From: JASDSY01 sp041441465 | Lineage (GTDB): Bacteria; Muiribacteriota; UBA9980 | Assembly (NCBI GenBank): GCA_041441465.1 | Contig: JASDSY010000011.1 | Span: forward strand, 1 to 64,000 | Direction of reading: 5' to 3' | DNA: 64,000 nt | In this document: piece by piece, positions 1 through 8,124 of the stretch | How the letters are laid out: each line of letters begins with the position of its first letter | Numbering within the stretch: the first letter of the stretch is position 1 | The notes under the pieces: generated by a model | What the model saw: only the letters and a program-made list of their open reading frames with translations | Told to the model about the DNA's origin: nothing | Database searches by the model: none | Position numbers and translations under genes: made by a program

Positions 1-252
1 GTCAATTAAACTCCTGTTTAATCAATGGTTTTATCTTTTTAGTCAACGAATAAATAAGGGTTCTGACCTTGACAGGTCATCTGCTACCCCATAGCAGGTC
101 AATTAAACTCCTGTTTAANNNNNNNNNNNNNNNNNNNNNNNNNNNNNNNNNNNNNNNNNNNNNNNNNNNNNNNNNNNNNNNNNNNNNNNNNNNNNNNNNN
201 NNNNNNNNNNNNNNNNNNTCAATGGTTTTATCTTTTTAGTCAACGAATAAAT
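1..252. repeat. 97-bp repeat with three hairpins, broken by the scaffold gap
   Basis: Bases 1-21 recur exactly at 98-118, giving a period of 97 bp. The following 34 bases (22-55) recur exactly at 219-252, directly after the N run. So the assembly contains at least one full unit and a second unit split by the gap. The unit contains three short perfect hairpins: TTAAAC-TCCT-GTTTAA, GACCT-TGAC-AGGTC and CTGCTA-CCCCA-TAGCAG. No gene is visible in it. The true copy number is hidden in the gap. Confidence 0.75.
119..218. other. Assembly gap (100 N)
   Basis: This is exactly 100 consecutive N, the usual placeholder for a scaffold gap of unknown length. It falls inside a repeat, which probably explains why assembly failed here. 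Confidence 0.99.
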
Positions 253-262
253 GTTATTTAAG

Positions 263-1096
263 TTAATTAATAACTTCTTCATCAAGACTATCATAATAAT
301 CTTTTATTTTATCTTTAATTCCTTTTAATTGCCTTTTTAAACATTCTCTTTCATTTAAATCTTTTACTTTTTTTAAACCTACTTTCAAAATGTTTGCTGA
401 TTCATCAAATTTTTCTTGTTCAAAATATATATCACTTAAAATTTGATATATGCAAGGATAAAGATTTGGCATTAATTTAATTGCTTTTTCTAATTGTAAT
501 ATTGCTTTATCATAAATGTATTCTTTTTTATATATTTCACCTAAAATAAAATAAAAATCACTTAAATGTCTTTCAACTTTATTGAAACTATTTCCGTGAC
601 AACCTCTATATTCTTTTTTTATCAAGTTATAACCAATAGTATCTTTAGTTATTTTGTCAATAAAAGGTAAGAATTGCTCAGTTTTTAATAATATTTCAGG
701 CCTATCTTTAGCGCGAAAATCATAAGTTAATAAATTAAAATATAATAAATATGCCGGTGAATATTCAATATCCTCCGCTATTGAATATTTTACTAATTTA
801 ATTGCCGACTCTATTATTAATTTTTTACATTGTGCACGTTCTTCCTGGTTAAAATCATTTCCTTTATATTTTTGAATTAACGAAATAGTTTCATCGTCAA
901 CTAAAACTTCGTTACTTTTTAATTTTACTTCTAAGCCAAACCCCAATGAATTAAATACAGCTTTGGCATTTTTATAATATGTTTCGGCATTATTAATTGT
1001 TTTAATATTATTGGTAATTTGTGGTTCGACCGTTGGAGTAATAAATATTTTTTCGAATATTTTTTTGAAAAAACTAATAATAAAAATCATCTCCAA
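263..1096 (-). CDS. TPR-like protein of unknown function
   Basis: Unrecognised 277-residue protein. The N-terminus is hydrophobic and basic (MEMIFIISFFKKIF), which fits a weak membrane anchor. The C-terminal third (about residues 180-250) has helical pairs typical of tetratricopeptide repeats (LGEIYKKEYIYDKAILQLEKAIKLMPNLYPCIYQIL), so it probably binds a partner protein. The first codon is TTG at 1096. An ATG two codons later has GGAG directly abutting it, so the true start is uncertain. It lies outside the repressor gene on the same strand, and I cannot tell whether it is a prophage accessory gene or host. Very low GC, like the early phage genes. Confidence 0.6.
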   Translation of the reverse strand: MEMIFIISFFKKIFEKIFITPTVEPQITNNIKTINNAETYYKNAKAVFNSLGFGLEVKLKSNEVLVDDETISLIQKYKGNDFNQEERAQCKKLIIESAIKLVKYSIAEDIEYSPAYLLYFNLLTYDFRAKDRPEILLKTEQFLPFIDKITKDTIGYNLIKKEYRGCHGNSFNKVERHLSDFYFILGEIYKKEYIYDKAILQLEKAIKLMPNLYPCIYQILSDIYFEQEKFDESANILKVGLKKVKDLNERECLKRQLKGIKDKIKDYYDSLDEEVIN

Positions 1097-1220
1097 TTAT
1101 GAGATTTTTTATTTTTAGGTAACTTAATTTTAGAATTTTATATTTTGGGTATTCTGTATGAATTTATTACCACTATTATCATTACTTTAACTGAATATAT
1201 TTTAGGTTTAATTCACAGTT

Positions 1221-1246
1221 TGGTCTTTAGTTATTACTAAAGACCA
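1221..1246. terminator. Perfect 10-bp hairpin downstream of the repressor gene
   Basis: TGGTCTTTAG and CTAAAGACCA flank a 6-nt loop just beyond the repressor stop codon (the repressor reads leftward). No strong T-run follows on either strand, so it may be a weak terminator or an mRNA-stabilising hairpin. Confidence 0.5.
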
Positions 1247-1256
1247 TTTATTAAAA

Positions 1257-2084
1257 TTATTTATTTTTTCTTTTAAGGGCGGTCATTTTATTATAAAGTT
1301 CGTTTAACAATTTATCGTTAAGGTCTTTCATTGATGTTACCTGAAAATTTTCATATATATATCCTTTTAAAATACTTACACTCCAACCTAATTCTTTTTT
1401 GGCTATAGTATTTATGGCTGTATAATGAGATTTACGTGATTTTTCTCTGGTTTCATCATTTTGACTCTTTGAGCCGACTTGTGTTAAGCGGCCGCGCCAT
1501 GCTTTTAAATACGCAATGGCTTTCTCAAAATTTGCTTCACCAATTCGCTTATAATAAGTAACATTAAAATGTCTTTTTAATGCTCCCCAAACAGCGGCAT
1601 AACTTTTTGGCGAACGTCTGACTTTCTTTTCCCAATCTACTATGTCATTAACTAATTCTGTCAGTTTAGTCGATTGCTCATCTGTTAAATCGCCTGGCTG
1701 TGGAACATATTTATGATATCTTTTTACTGTAGTATTATTAAAAACATCACCATTGTGTACATTGTTATTAATAATACCACCATTTGCAATATTTACGGGA
1801 CCATTAACGGAAGAATTTTTAAAAATGCTATGATCTTCAGGTATAATTTCTCTTTTCTTAGGTGGAATATCAGTTTTTACAAGTTCGTCAAGAGTTATTT
1901 CACCTATTTCTGCAAGTTGAATTAATGTTTCAATTCTGGGTATTTCTTTTTCTTTGATATAAGCATTAAGTCTGCCAGCACCTATATTTAACAATTTCGA
2001 TAAACCCTGTTGAGTTAATTTTTGATCAAATAATAATTGATTTATATAAGTGGATATTCTTTTTTTTAAATTTTTTATACTCAT
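1257..2084 (-). CDS. Phage repressor: XRE helix-turn-helix plus ORF6C-like domain
   Basis: A 275-residue DNA-binding protein. Residues about 10-60 form an XRE-type helix-turn-helix (LTQQGLSKLLNIGAGRLNAY). An Asn-rich linker at about 95-120 follows. The region from about 130 to 200 (LTDEQ...IVDWEKK...WGALKRHFNV...AIAYLKAW) resembles the ORF6C domain found in phage regulators. It is divergent to a small Cro/Ner-like gene across a region with two consensus promoters, so I infer it is the lysogeny repressor (Mu c equivalent). The start is supported by AAGGTG upstream of ATG. Unlike Mu c, the C-terminus is ORF6C-like. Confidence 0.8.
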   Translation of the reverse strand: MSIKNLKKRISTYINQLLFDQKLTQQGLSKLLNIGAGRLNAYIKEKEIPRIETLIQLAEIGEITLDELVKTDIPPKKREIIPEDHSIFKNSSVNGPVNIANGGIINNNVHNGDVFNNTTVKRYHKYVPQPGDLTDEQSTKLTELVNDIVDWEKKVRRSPKSYAAVWGALKRHFNVTYYKRIGEANFEKAIAYLKAWRGRLTQVGSKSQNDETREKSRKSHYTAINTIAKKELGWSVSILKGYIYENFQVTSMKDLNDKLLNELYNKMTALKRKNK

Positions 2085-2153
2085 AAAACACCTTAATAAA
2101 ATTAGTGAATAAAAAATAAAATATTGTTTTTTATCAATGTTTTGATGGAATTA

Positions 2154-2182
2154 ATTATAAAATATTTTAGTTGATGTGTCAA
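2154..2182 (-). promoter_or_regulatory. Leftward repressor promoter (consensus sigma70)
   Basis: On the minus strand TTGACA (2182-2177) and TATAAT (2159-2154) are separated by exactly 17 bp, a perfect consensus. It points at the repressor gene with a leader of about 60 nt. Confidence 0.85.
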
Positions 2183-2193
2183 ACTCTTTTTAA

Positions 2194-2235
2194 TTCGTAA
2201 CGAAAAAAATATTTGACATTTCATTACGAATTCGT
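2194..2235. promoter_or_regulatory. Pair of palindromic operators in the lysogeny switch
   Basis: TTCGTAACGAA (2194-2204) and ACGAATTCGT (2226-2235) are two palindromes with related half-sites (TTCGT/ACGAA). Their centres are about 31-32 bp apart, roughly three helical turns. The second fills the spacer of the rightward promoter, and the first sits between the two promoters. They are the obvious binding sites for the repressor or the Ner/Cro-like protein; which one binds is inference. Confidence 0.7.
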
Positions 2236-2241
2236 TATAAT
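2213..2241 (+). promoter_or_regulatory. Rightward early promoter (consensus sigma70)
   Basis: TTGACA (2213-2218), 17-bp spacer, TATAAT (2236-2241). It drives the Ner-like gene and, by inference, the early operon. The spacer contains operator ACGAATTCGT, so protein binding there would block RNA polymerase. Confidence 0.88.
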
Positions 2242-2283
2242 AAAATTATAAAACTTTAAAAAATTAGTAGGAGTGATTTAAAA

Positions 2284-2487
2284 ATGAAATATGCATATGT
2301 TAGAAGCCTAATGATAATGCATGGAATTAGACTTAAAGCAGTCGCTAATAAAATTAATGTAACAAGTTCGGCAGTGACACAAGTATTGAATGGCGAAAGT
2401 GAAAGCAAGAAAATAAAAAACACAATTTCAGAGATGTTAAATATTCAATATGAAAAATTGTGGAATGAAGAAAAAAAGGCTGCATAA
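2284..2487 (+). CDS. Small Cro/Ner-like DNA-binding protein
   Basis: A 67-residue protein that is almost entirely one helix-turn-helix (RLKAVANKINVTSSAVTQVLNG, about residues 16-37), with a basic tail. It is the first gene after the rightward early promoter and diverges from the repressor, the position of ner in Mu or cro in lambda. Likely role: negative control of the repressor and early promoters. RBS AGGAG lies about 9 nt before ATG. Size and position fit Ner; sequence alone supports only a small XRE-like HTH. Confidence 0.75.
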   Translation: MKYAYVRSLMIMHGIRLKAVANKINVTSSAVTQVLNGESESKKIKNTISEMLNIQYEKLWNEEKKAA

Positions 2488-2498
2488 AGGAGATTATT

Positions 2499-2789
2499 AT
2501 GGTTAAAAGAACTTGGCAAGATGCAGCATGTGACGTTGCATGGTTAAAGATTAGGCTTAAAGGTAATGATGGATGGGAAACCAAAGACGGTGAGGTTACA
2601 AAAGTATGCTTTAATGTAAGAAAATTTTTAATAGCCGAAAAAGAGCATTACCCGATTGAATCCGCAATTTTTCCAGATAACTTTATATGGTTAATTCTCG
2701 ACGAGTCAAACAAATATACATTTAATCAATTTAAAACTAAATTTATTGAATGGTTAGAAAAAAATAAAACAATGAAAAATTTGAGGTAA
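2499..2789 (+). CDS. Early phage protein of unknown function, paralogue of 7012-7260
   Basis: Unrecognised 96-residue protein. It starts KRTWQDAACDVAW, almost the same as the N-terminus of the gene at 7012 (KRTWKDAACDLAW). Both end in a similar F..KF..WLE.K segment, so they are duplicates within one phage. AAGGAG precedes the ATG. It follows the Ner-like gene by 11 nt and is probably cotranscribed from the early promoter. Confidence 0.65.
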   Translation: MVKRTWQDAACDVAWLKIRLKGNDGWETKDGEVTKVCFNVRKFLIAEKEHYPIESAIFPDNFIWLILDESNKYTFNQFKTKFIEWLEKNKTMKNLR

Positions 2790-2791
2790 AT

Positions 2792-3061
2792 ATGACAAAA
2801 GTAAAAAAAGCATTAGAAACTATGAAGAAAATGAAAACTACCAGACTTTTACAATGGTGCAGAGACCATCCAAATACAAGCGCAGCAGAAAATGTTGAAT
2901 TCTATTTACCGGATTTGACAAATAATGACCCTGCGTTAATTTTAATAGGAATTTTATCATTAGTCAATGAAATAGAGAATTGTTCTGATAGTTTTGTAAA
3001 AAAATTTGTTGATCCGTGTGATCGTGAAAAAGTAAAGAAATTATTGTACTCCAAAAAATAG
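2792..3061 (+). CDS. Early phage protein of unknown function
   Basis: Unrecognised 89-residue, Lys-rich helical protein starting 2 nt after the preceding stop. It reads as part of the early operon between the Ner-like gene and the transposase. GAGGTAA before the ATG is a plausible RBS. No motif is visible apart from three cysteines. Confidence 0.6.
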   Translation: MTKVKKALETMKKMKTTRLLQWCRDHPNTSAAENVEFYLPDLTNNDPALILIGILSLVNEIENCSDSFVKKFVDPCDREKVKKLLYSKK

Positions 3062-3128
3062 TATATCCGCGCCATAAAGCTTGAAAATAGAATTATGGCG
3101 CATAAAAAAATGAATCAGGTGAACATTG

Positions 3129-5246
3129 ATGGCAAAAGACAAATATATAATAAGCGAAATAGCTGAAATAACAGAAAAAAAAGTTCAAACTATTCGCGAA
3201 AGACTTTTTAACATAGCGCCAGTCGGAACTGTAACTGTAAACTATAAGGAAACAAAGGTTTACGCATTTTCGAGCCTTCCGAAAGACTATCAAGAAAAAA
3301 TACTGGCTGCTGATTCTATACCAGCGCAGCCGGTCAATGAAACTTCACCTGTTTCGATTCCAGAAATTCAAAAAGAAAATATAACCCCTGCGGCGGGGGC
3401 AATCGCCGAGTCAATGTTCACTAATTGCCGGCAGGCTTCAACACCTGCCGGGCTTTTTCAGCCTGAAATAATGCCCGCTGTTAAAGCTCCAACCGTGAAA
3501 CATTTGACTGAAAATGAAAGAAAAATCGCCCTGGCGAGATATGACCTAATTATAAATTGTGAAAAATTCTATCTCGCCAATCAGGCAGTCGGTAAAGTGG
3601 CAGCGACCGACCAGTTTGTTGAAGCATACAACACCGGGCGCCTTTATCCGCAAATATACTCGATTATTGGAAGTATCACTCGCAGCACGATATATAACTG
3701 GCGCAAAATTCTTGATAATTCTACAGATTACACAAAGTTAGTGCCTATGTGGGGAAATCATTGCCGGCCGGAAAAATTAACGCCTGAACTCAAAGACCTC
3801 ATATTAGCGATGCTTCTAAACGAAAACAAGCCGCCTGTTGCGACGGTATATAGAAAAGTTAAAAATATATGCCGCATTAAAAACATACCTTTAAACGTGC
3901 ATGAAATGACAGTTTATCGTTTTGTTGACAACTTCCGCAAGGAATTCGAATATATCTGGTGCGCTGCGCGTAACGGCCTCAAAGCCGTTAATGACCAATT
4001 GATGTTTTACATCGAGCGCGACCCGTCTAAACTTAGTGTTGGAAGCTGCCTTGTCGGTGACGGCCATAAACTAAATATGCAAGTTATTAACCCGTGGACA
4101 GGCAAACCAGGCAGAGCGGCAATATATGCGTTTATCGATTGGAAATCAGGATATCTCACCGGTTATGAAATTATGTTTAACGCGGACACCCAGTGTGTTT
4201 GCTCGGCATATCGCAACGCCCGAATCGCGCTCAATATGCCTATCGAATCAGTTGTTAATGTAATGCTCGATAACGGGCGTGAAGCTAAAAATAAATTCTT
4301 CCTGGAAGATTGCGACTTAAGGGAATCAGGAATAACCGGCGCTTTTGGGCGAACAAACGCGACTGTAACTTTTACTGAAGCTTATCACGGGCAGTCAAAA
4401 GTCATTGAAAGGTTCTGGAAAGAATTTACTGCGACATTCGAAAGGTTTACTTCGAGTTTCACAGGCTCGTCAATAGGCGATAAACCTGCCTCGATGATGA
4501 GAAATGAAAAATTCCATAAAATGGTTAAAGATAAATTTATTCCTACGATAGAACAGCTGATTGAAATGATAGAGCAATGGCGTAAAGAATTCCATAGATA
4601 CCAGCCTTGCTCTAATGTCAAAGGAAAGACAATCGGCGAGATATTTGACGAAGGACGCGGCGCCGGTATTGAAATAGATTTACTCGATGATCTGCTGCTC
4701 GCCGAAAAGAAAGCTAAATTAAACAGAAACGGCGTGAAGTTATTCGGCTCTTATTATTGGGCGGAAGAATTATTTGGCAGGCGCCGTGAAGAGGCGAATG
4801 TCATTATCAGATACAGTCTCGCGGATTTGACATATATTAAAGTATATGACGAGGAAACCGGCGAATTTATTGCCAGAGCGGAAATTACGACAATGATGCA
4901 TCCGCTCGCGCGCACGATGGGTAACGAATACGATATGGAAGCGTTAAAGCGGCAGTTATCAAAGAAAAATCGCTTAAAACGCATGACTAAAGAAGCTTTA
5001 ATATTGGCGGAAGAATTAAAAGACAGATACAGGGATGTAATAACGATTAAGCCTGATGTGGATATTGCAACCAACAATACGGCTGAATTTAAAGGAATTA
5101 CCAAAAACGATACAAACGCAAAAAAAGAAGCTGAATTTCTAAAAGACAGCAAGGCAGATACAGCCAAAAAAGCTAAGACAGATGAAATTTATCTTTATGA
5201 GTTTGAAAAGCTTGAAGCCGAGGAAGCCCAGAGAAAAGTGAGTTAA
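3129..5246 (+). CDS. Mu-type DDE transposase (MuA-like)
   Basis: A 705-residue transposase that excises, joins and replicates the phage by strand transfer. Residues about 3-60 are the Mu N-terminal helix-turn-helix (IISEIAEITEKKVQTIRERL), needed to bind phage ends or enhancer. The RNase-H-fold core carries the acidic triad near D311 (VGDGHKL), D381 (MLDNGRE) and E427 (KVIERFW), similar in spacing to MuA. A beta-barrel Mu-transposase C-terminal domain follows at about 500-580, then a Lys/Glu-rich tail that in MuA contacts MuB and ClpX. ATG at 3129 has AGGTGA upstream; a TTG one codon earlier is less likely. All triad residues are present, so it may be active. Confidence 0.95.
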   Translation: MAKDKYIISEIAEITEKKVQTIRERLFNIAPVGTVTVNYKETKVYAFSSLPKDYQEKILAADSIPAQPVNETSPVSIPEIQKENITPAAGAIAESMFTNCRQASTPAGLFQPEIMPAVKAPTVKHLTENERKIALARYDLIINCEKFYLANQAVGKVAATDQFVEAYNTGRLYPQIYSIIGSITRSTIYNWRKILDNSTDYTKLVPMWGNHCRPEKLTPELKDLILAMLLNENKPPVATVYRKVKNICRIKNIPLNVHEMTVYRFVDNFRKEFEYIWCAARNGLKAVNDQLMFYIERDPSKLSVGSCLVGDGHKLNMQVINPWTGKPGRAAIYAFIDWKSGYLTGYEIMFNADTQCVCSAYRNARIALNMPIESVVNVMLDNGREAKNKFFLEDCDLRESGITGAFGRTNATVTFTEAYHGQSKVIERFWKEFTATFERFTSSFTGSSIGDKPASMMRNEKFHKMVKDKFIPTIEQLIEMIEQWRKEFHRYQPCSNVKGKTIGEIFDEGRGAGIEIDLLDDLLLAEKKAKLNRNGVKLFGSYYWAEELFGRRREEANVIIRYSLADLTYIKVYDEETGEFIARAEITTMMHPLARTMGNEYDMEALKRQLSKKNRLKRMTKEALILAEELKDRYRDVITIKPDVDIATNNTAEFKGITKNDTNAKKEAEFLKDSKADTAKKAKTDEIYLYEFEKLEAEEAQRKVS

Positions 5247-5387
5247 AACACTTTTAAAAGGCATTTAAAAACAGTTTATGCGGTCTTTGAAAATTGAATA
5301 AACGGAAAAAACAGCGCAACTATTAATAAAATAAATGTTATGTAAATTTTAACAGTGAACATTTAGAACGTTAGGAGTGGTGGGAAT

Positions 5388-6293
5388 ATGTTAAATTATG
5401 AAAATGACAGGGAATTAAAAACTGAAATCATGCGGTTAATGCGTGAAAAAAAGTTTAGTTTAAACAAGTTAGGCCAGGCGTTAGGCATTTCAACATCGGC
5501 ATTAAGTCAGTGGCAAAAAGGCGATTACAAGGGCGATAACGAAAAGATAAACGAAGTGGTAAGGACATTTATCAAGCGCGAATACGACAAGGCTGCAGCG
5601 CCAAAAATTAAAATCGGTTTTGTCGAAACAACCGTAGCAAAGAAGATTTTAGAAGCGTTAAAAATATGCCATCTGGAAAATGAAATAAGCGTATGTTACG
5701 GCGATGCCGGAATCGGTAAAACAACGGCGGTAACGGAATATGTCCGGCATAATACGGATGTGCTTTATATCCTGGCTAATTTAAGCTATACGACAAAGGT
5801 TCTTTTCGCGGAATTGCATCAAAAATTAGGAATGGACGGGTCAGGCTCTATAAATTCAATGTTAAATGACTGCCTTAACAAGCTGCGCGGCTCAAACAAA
5901 ATGATCATAATTGACCAGGCGGAATATTTGCCGTCGCGCTCTCTTGACCTTTTGCGCGCCCTGAATGACGAAGGCAACGGAGCAGGTATATTTCTGGTTG
6001 GGTTGCCGAGACTTGTAAGCAACGTCGTTGGCAAACGCGGCGAACTCAAGCAGCTTTTCAGCAGAATTGGAATAACAGTGCGGCTTGAAACTATAAGCGC
6101 TGCCGATGTCGAAAAAATACTTGTTTCAGCGAAATTAAAAACAGATCACAGCGAATTGTTTTTTGACAGTTCCAAACGCAACACGAGGGCATTAACCAAA
6201 TTAATAAACCGCGCTCACCAGATAGCGCAAATAAACGAACGGGAAATAGATGAACGTGTTATTGCTAAAGCTGCGAGTACTCTGATTGTATAA
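5388..6293 (+). CDS. MuB-like transposition target-selection ATPase
   Basis: A 301-residue AAA+ ATPase. Residues 22-45 form a helix-turn-helix (LNKLGQALGISTSALSQW) as in MuB. Walker A is GDAGIGKT (105-112) and Walker B is IIIDQAEY (173-180). It follows the transposase after a 141-nt gap, as in Mu. By family, it coats target DNA, stimulates the transposase and gives target immunity. The start is well supported by AGGAG 10 nt upstream. The spacer GTGGTGGGAAT is one of several similar leaders in the early region. Confidence 0.93.
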   Translation: MLNYENDRELKTEIMRLMREKKFSLNKLGQALGISTSALSQWQKGDYKGDNEKINEVVRTFIKREYDKAAAPKIKIGFVETTVAKKILEALKICHLENEISVCYGDAGIGKTTAVTEYVRHNTDVLYILANLSYTTKVLFAELHQKLGMDGSGSINSMLNDCLNKLRGSNKMIIIDQAEYLPSRSLDLLRALNDEGNGAGIFLVGLPRLVSNVVGKRGELKQLFSRIGITVRLETISAADVEKILVSAKLKTDHSELFFDSSKRNTRALTKLINRAHQIAQINEREIDERVIAKAASTLIV

Positions 6294-6309
6294 AGGAGCG
6301 GTGGGAGGA

Positions 6310-6795
6310 ATGAATTATTTTAAAGTTATAAACGAAACAATAAAAAATACTCTACTTAAGGATTATAAAGCTCATGATAACTGGGAAAAACATAAAAAAG
6401 AAATTTTACAAGATTTAGAACTGGATGAAACATTTCAATTTGGTCAAAATCCCGAAGTTTTATGGCTTAATAAAATACCTCGTAAATACGCCAGGCAATT
6501 TATAAAAACATCATACCAAGCAGATTGGACTATGGCTTTATTTAATAGCAAATTAAGCAAACATTGGCGGAAGATATGTTCGAAATATGATTTAAAAGGA
6601 TATTCATCAAAAGAAATTGTTGAAATGATTGACGAATCTTTTTTCGGCTCTGTTAATGGCCAAATATCTTTTCTTTCAGAAATTGATGAAATAGTAATAA
6701 AAGCAGATAATTACTCGAAATTCAATAATACTATATCTATTAGAGAAGTGGAATATTACAAACTTAAATATGAAAATGCATTGATTAGAAAATAA
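6310..6795 (+). CDS. Early phage protein of unknown function
   Basis: Unrecognised 161-residue protein with aromatic-rich segments (QADWTMALFNSKLSKHWRKIC) and predicted helices. ATG 6310 is chosen because AAGGAG...GGTGGGAGGA lies just upstream; the open frame extends to a TTG at 6286 that overlaps the MuB stop and has no RBS. No conserved catalytic motif is visible. Confidence 0.6.
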   Translation: MNYFKVINETIKNTLLKDYKAHDNWEKHKKEILQDLELDETFQFGQNPEVLWLNKIPRKYARQFIKTSYQADWTMALFNSKLSKHWRKICSKYDLKGYSSKEIVEMIDESFFGSVNGQISFLSEIDEIVIKADNYSKFNNTISIREVEYYKLKYENALIRK

Positions 6796-6812
6796 AAAGG
6801 AATGGTGGGGGA

Positions 6813-7010
6813 ATGATAAAAAATAATATAGACTGTAAAGATAAAATTAAAGATGCTTTATACAAAAAGGTCGTTGAATTTCAAAAAAATCAAGAAATAT
6901 CCTGCAAAGAAACGGTGTATCAAAGTGATCGAGTAATAATATCGGCATACAAATTTATAGATGAGTTAATGGAAATAATAGGTGCTTATGAAGAGCCAAG
7001 TGAAGAATGA
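6813..7010 (+). CDS. Small early phage protein of unknown function
   Basis: Unrecognised 65-residue acidic/lysine-rich protein. The leader AAAAGGAATGGTGGGGGA before the ATG is the recurring early-gene initiation motif of this element. It ends 1 nt before the next gene. Confidence 0.55.
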   Translation: MIKNNIDCKDKIKDALYKKVVEFQKNQEISCKETVYQSDRVIISAYKFIDELMEIIGAYEEPSEE

Positions 7011-7011
7011 A

Positions 7012-7260
7012 ATGAAACGTACATGGAAAGACGCGGCGTGTGATTTGGCCTGGAATTGCTTTAAACGAGCATCATGCGTAAAAAGTATGAAACAGGAACG
7101 GCCTGAACTTCATGATGAACACGTGTTAGTTGACCTTTCGAAAGTAATCAAAACACAAATACTGTTTATAGTCTATGAATTTATAAAATTTCAGGATTTC
7201 AAAAAAAAGTTTTTTAATTGGTTAGAAAATAAAAAGGAATGGTGGGAAGATAATGAATAA
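7012..7260 (+). CDS. Early phage protein, paralogue of 2499-2789
   Basis: An 82-residue protein starting MKRTWKDAACDLAW, closely matching the gene at 2499. The end (FKKKFFNWLENK) also matches. ATG 7012 follows the previous stop by one base. An upstream in-frame TTG at 6982 would overlap the previous gene and lacks the shared N-terminus, so I reject it. The last nine codons encode the RBS of the next gene, and the two frames overlap by 8 nt. Confidence 0.62.
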   Translation: MKRTWKDAACDLAWNCFKRASCVKSMKQERPELHDEHVLVDLSKVIKTQILFIVYEFIKFQDFKKKFFNWLENKKEWWEDNE

Positions 7261-7822
7261 AAAAAGTAAAGTAAATGGGGAAATATCTGAAAATCAAGAG
7301 TTAGAAACTATTGCAATAAAAAAACAAATGTTTTTCAAGGCAGCCTTGATAACATTATTTAACATTAATGCAGAAAGTCCTACTAATATTGTTAAAGCTT
7401 TAATTATATACTGTGAAGACTTTTTAAAGTGCAAAGAGATTGAAGACAATTATGACAAATTTATGAAAGAAGAAATAGAAATAGTATATATCGACAAAGA
7501 AATAAAACTTCAGGAAATACCTATTGAAAAATTAATAAACTTAAAACCACAAATTGACGCTTTATACGAACTTACCAAAACCACTTTATTTCATAAAACT
7601 TACGAACGAGAATCTATAGAAAATTCAAATTCAATTGAAAAAACATTCTCTGATTTTAATAGTTTTTTAAAAGCGCAATTTTCAGCCTTTTTCATACCAA
7701 TGATAATTCCATCTGATTTAAAAATTCCAAATGATTTAAAAATTCCAACTATAATTATTCATACGGCATGTCTGGTCAGGACAATTAATAAATATTATGA
7801 AAAACAAAATAAAACAGCATAA
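7253..7822 (+). CDS. Early phage protein of unknown function
   Basis: Unrecognised 189-residue protein rich in Lys, Glu and Ile, mostly helical. A short internal duplication, DLKIPNDLKIP, lies near residue 160. The C-terminal segment IIIHTACLVRTI is hydrophobic but short for a membrane span. RBS AAGGAATGGTGGG precedes the ATG. It overlaps the preceding gene by 8 nt. Confidence 0.55.
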   Translation: MNKKSKVNGEISENQELETIAIKKQMFFKAALITLFNINAESPTNIVKALIIYCEDFLKCKEIEDNYDKFMKEEIEIVYIDKEIKLQEIPIEKLINLKPQIDALYELTKTTLFHKTYERESIENSNSIEKTFSDFNSFLKAQFSAFFIPMIIPSDLKIPNDLKIPTIIIHTACLVRTINKYYEKQNKTA

Positions 7823-7926
7823 TTAAAGCTCTGACTGCTGGCAGAGGCAGGATATAGCGTAGCGTAATGCGAAAAAGGTATCTGGAATGTCAGCAGCCAG
7901 GGCGCATACCAAAACAGGCGGTGAGC
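7823..7926 (+). ncRNA. Candidate structured leader RNA before a small membrane protein
   Basis: About 104 nt with GC near one half, well above the flanking early genes. Two mutually exclusive pairings are visible. One joins CTGCTGGC (7835-7842) with GTCAGCAG (7889-7896). The other joins GGTAT+CTGG (7877-7885) with CCAG (7897-7900) and ATACC (7906-7910). The RBS of the 64-residue membrane protein follows at once. This layout would suit a switch controlling translation; no known riboswitch family is recognised. The same stretch could also be read as codons from ATG 7867, which I consider less likely. Confidence 0.35.
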
Positions 7927-8121
7927 ATGAAAGACTTAATTGATAAATTTATTACATACATTACCTATACAGACAAAGGATTTCGATTAATGTTTTTTAG
8001 CATTATAATTTTATTTATATGTCTGTTAATAATCTGCTGTAATGAAAAAAATAACGAATTAAATAATAAAATACATTTCGGAATTGATTTACGAACGGGC
8101 CATCCTATTTATTTATATTAA
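7927..8121 (+). CDS. Small single-span membrane protein (holin-like size)
   Basis: A 64-residue protein with one strong transmembrane segment at about residues 18-37 (LMFFSIIILFICLLIIC) and a polar C-terminus. ATG 7927 has GGCGGTGAG upstream. An in-frame ATG at 7867 would add 20 residues across the GC-rich structured leader and has no RBS. Its size fits a holin, spanin or regulatory peptide, but nothing identifies which; no lysozyme is nearby. Confidence 0.5.
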   Translation: MKDLIDKFITYITYTDKGFRLMFFSIIILFICLLIICCNEKNNELNNKIHFGIDLRTGHPIYLY

Positions 8122-8124
8122 ATT

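Noticed and set aside
1..118. Mu-type phage end / integron attC site
   Set aside because: The hairpins are short and do not match attC core sites, and no transposase-type binding repeats or TG...CA end could be placed.
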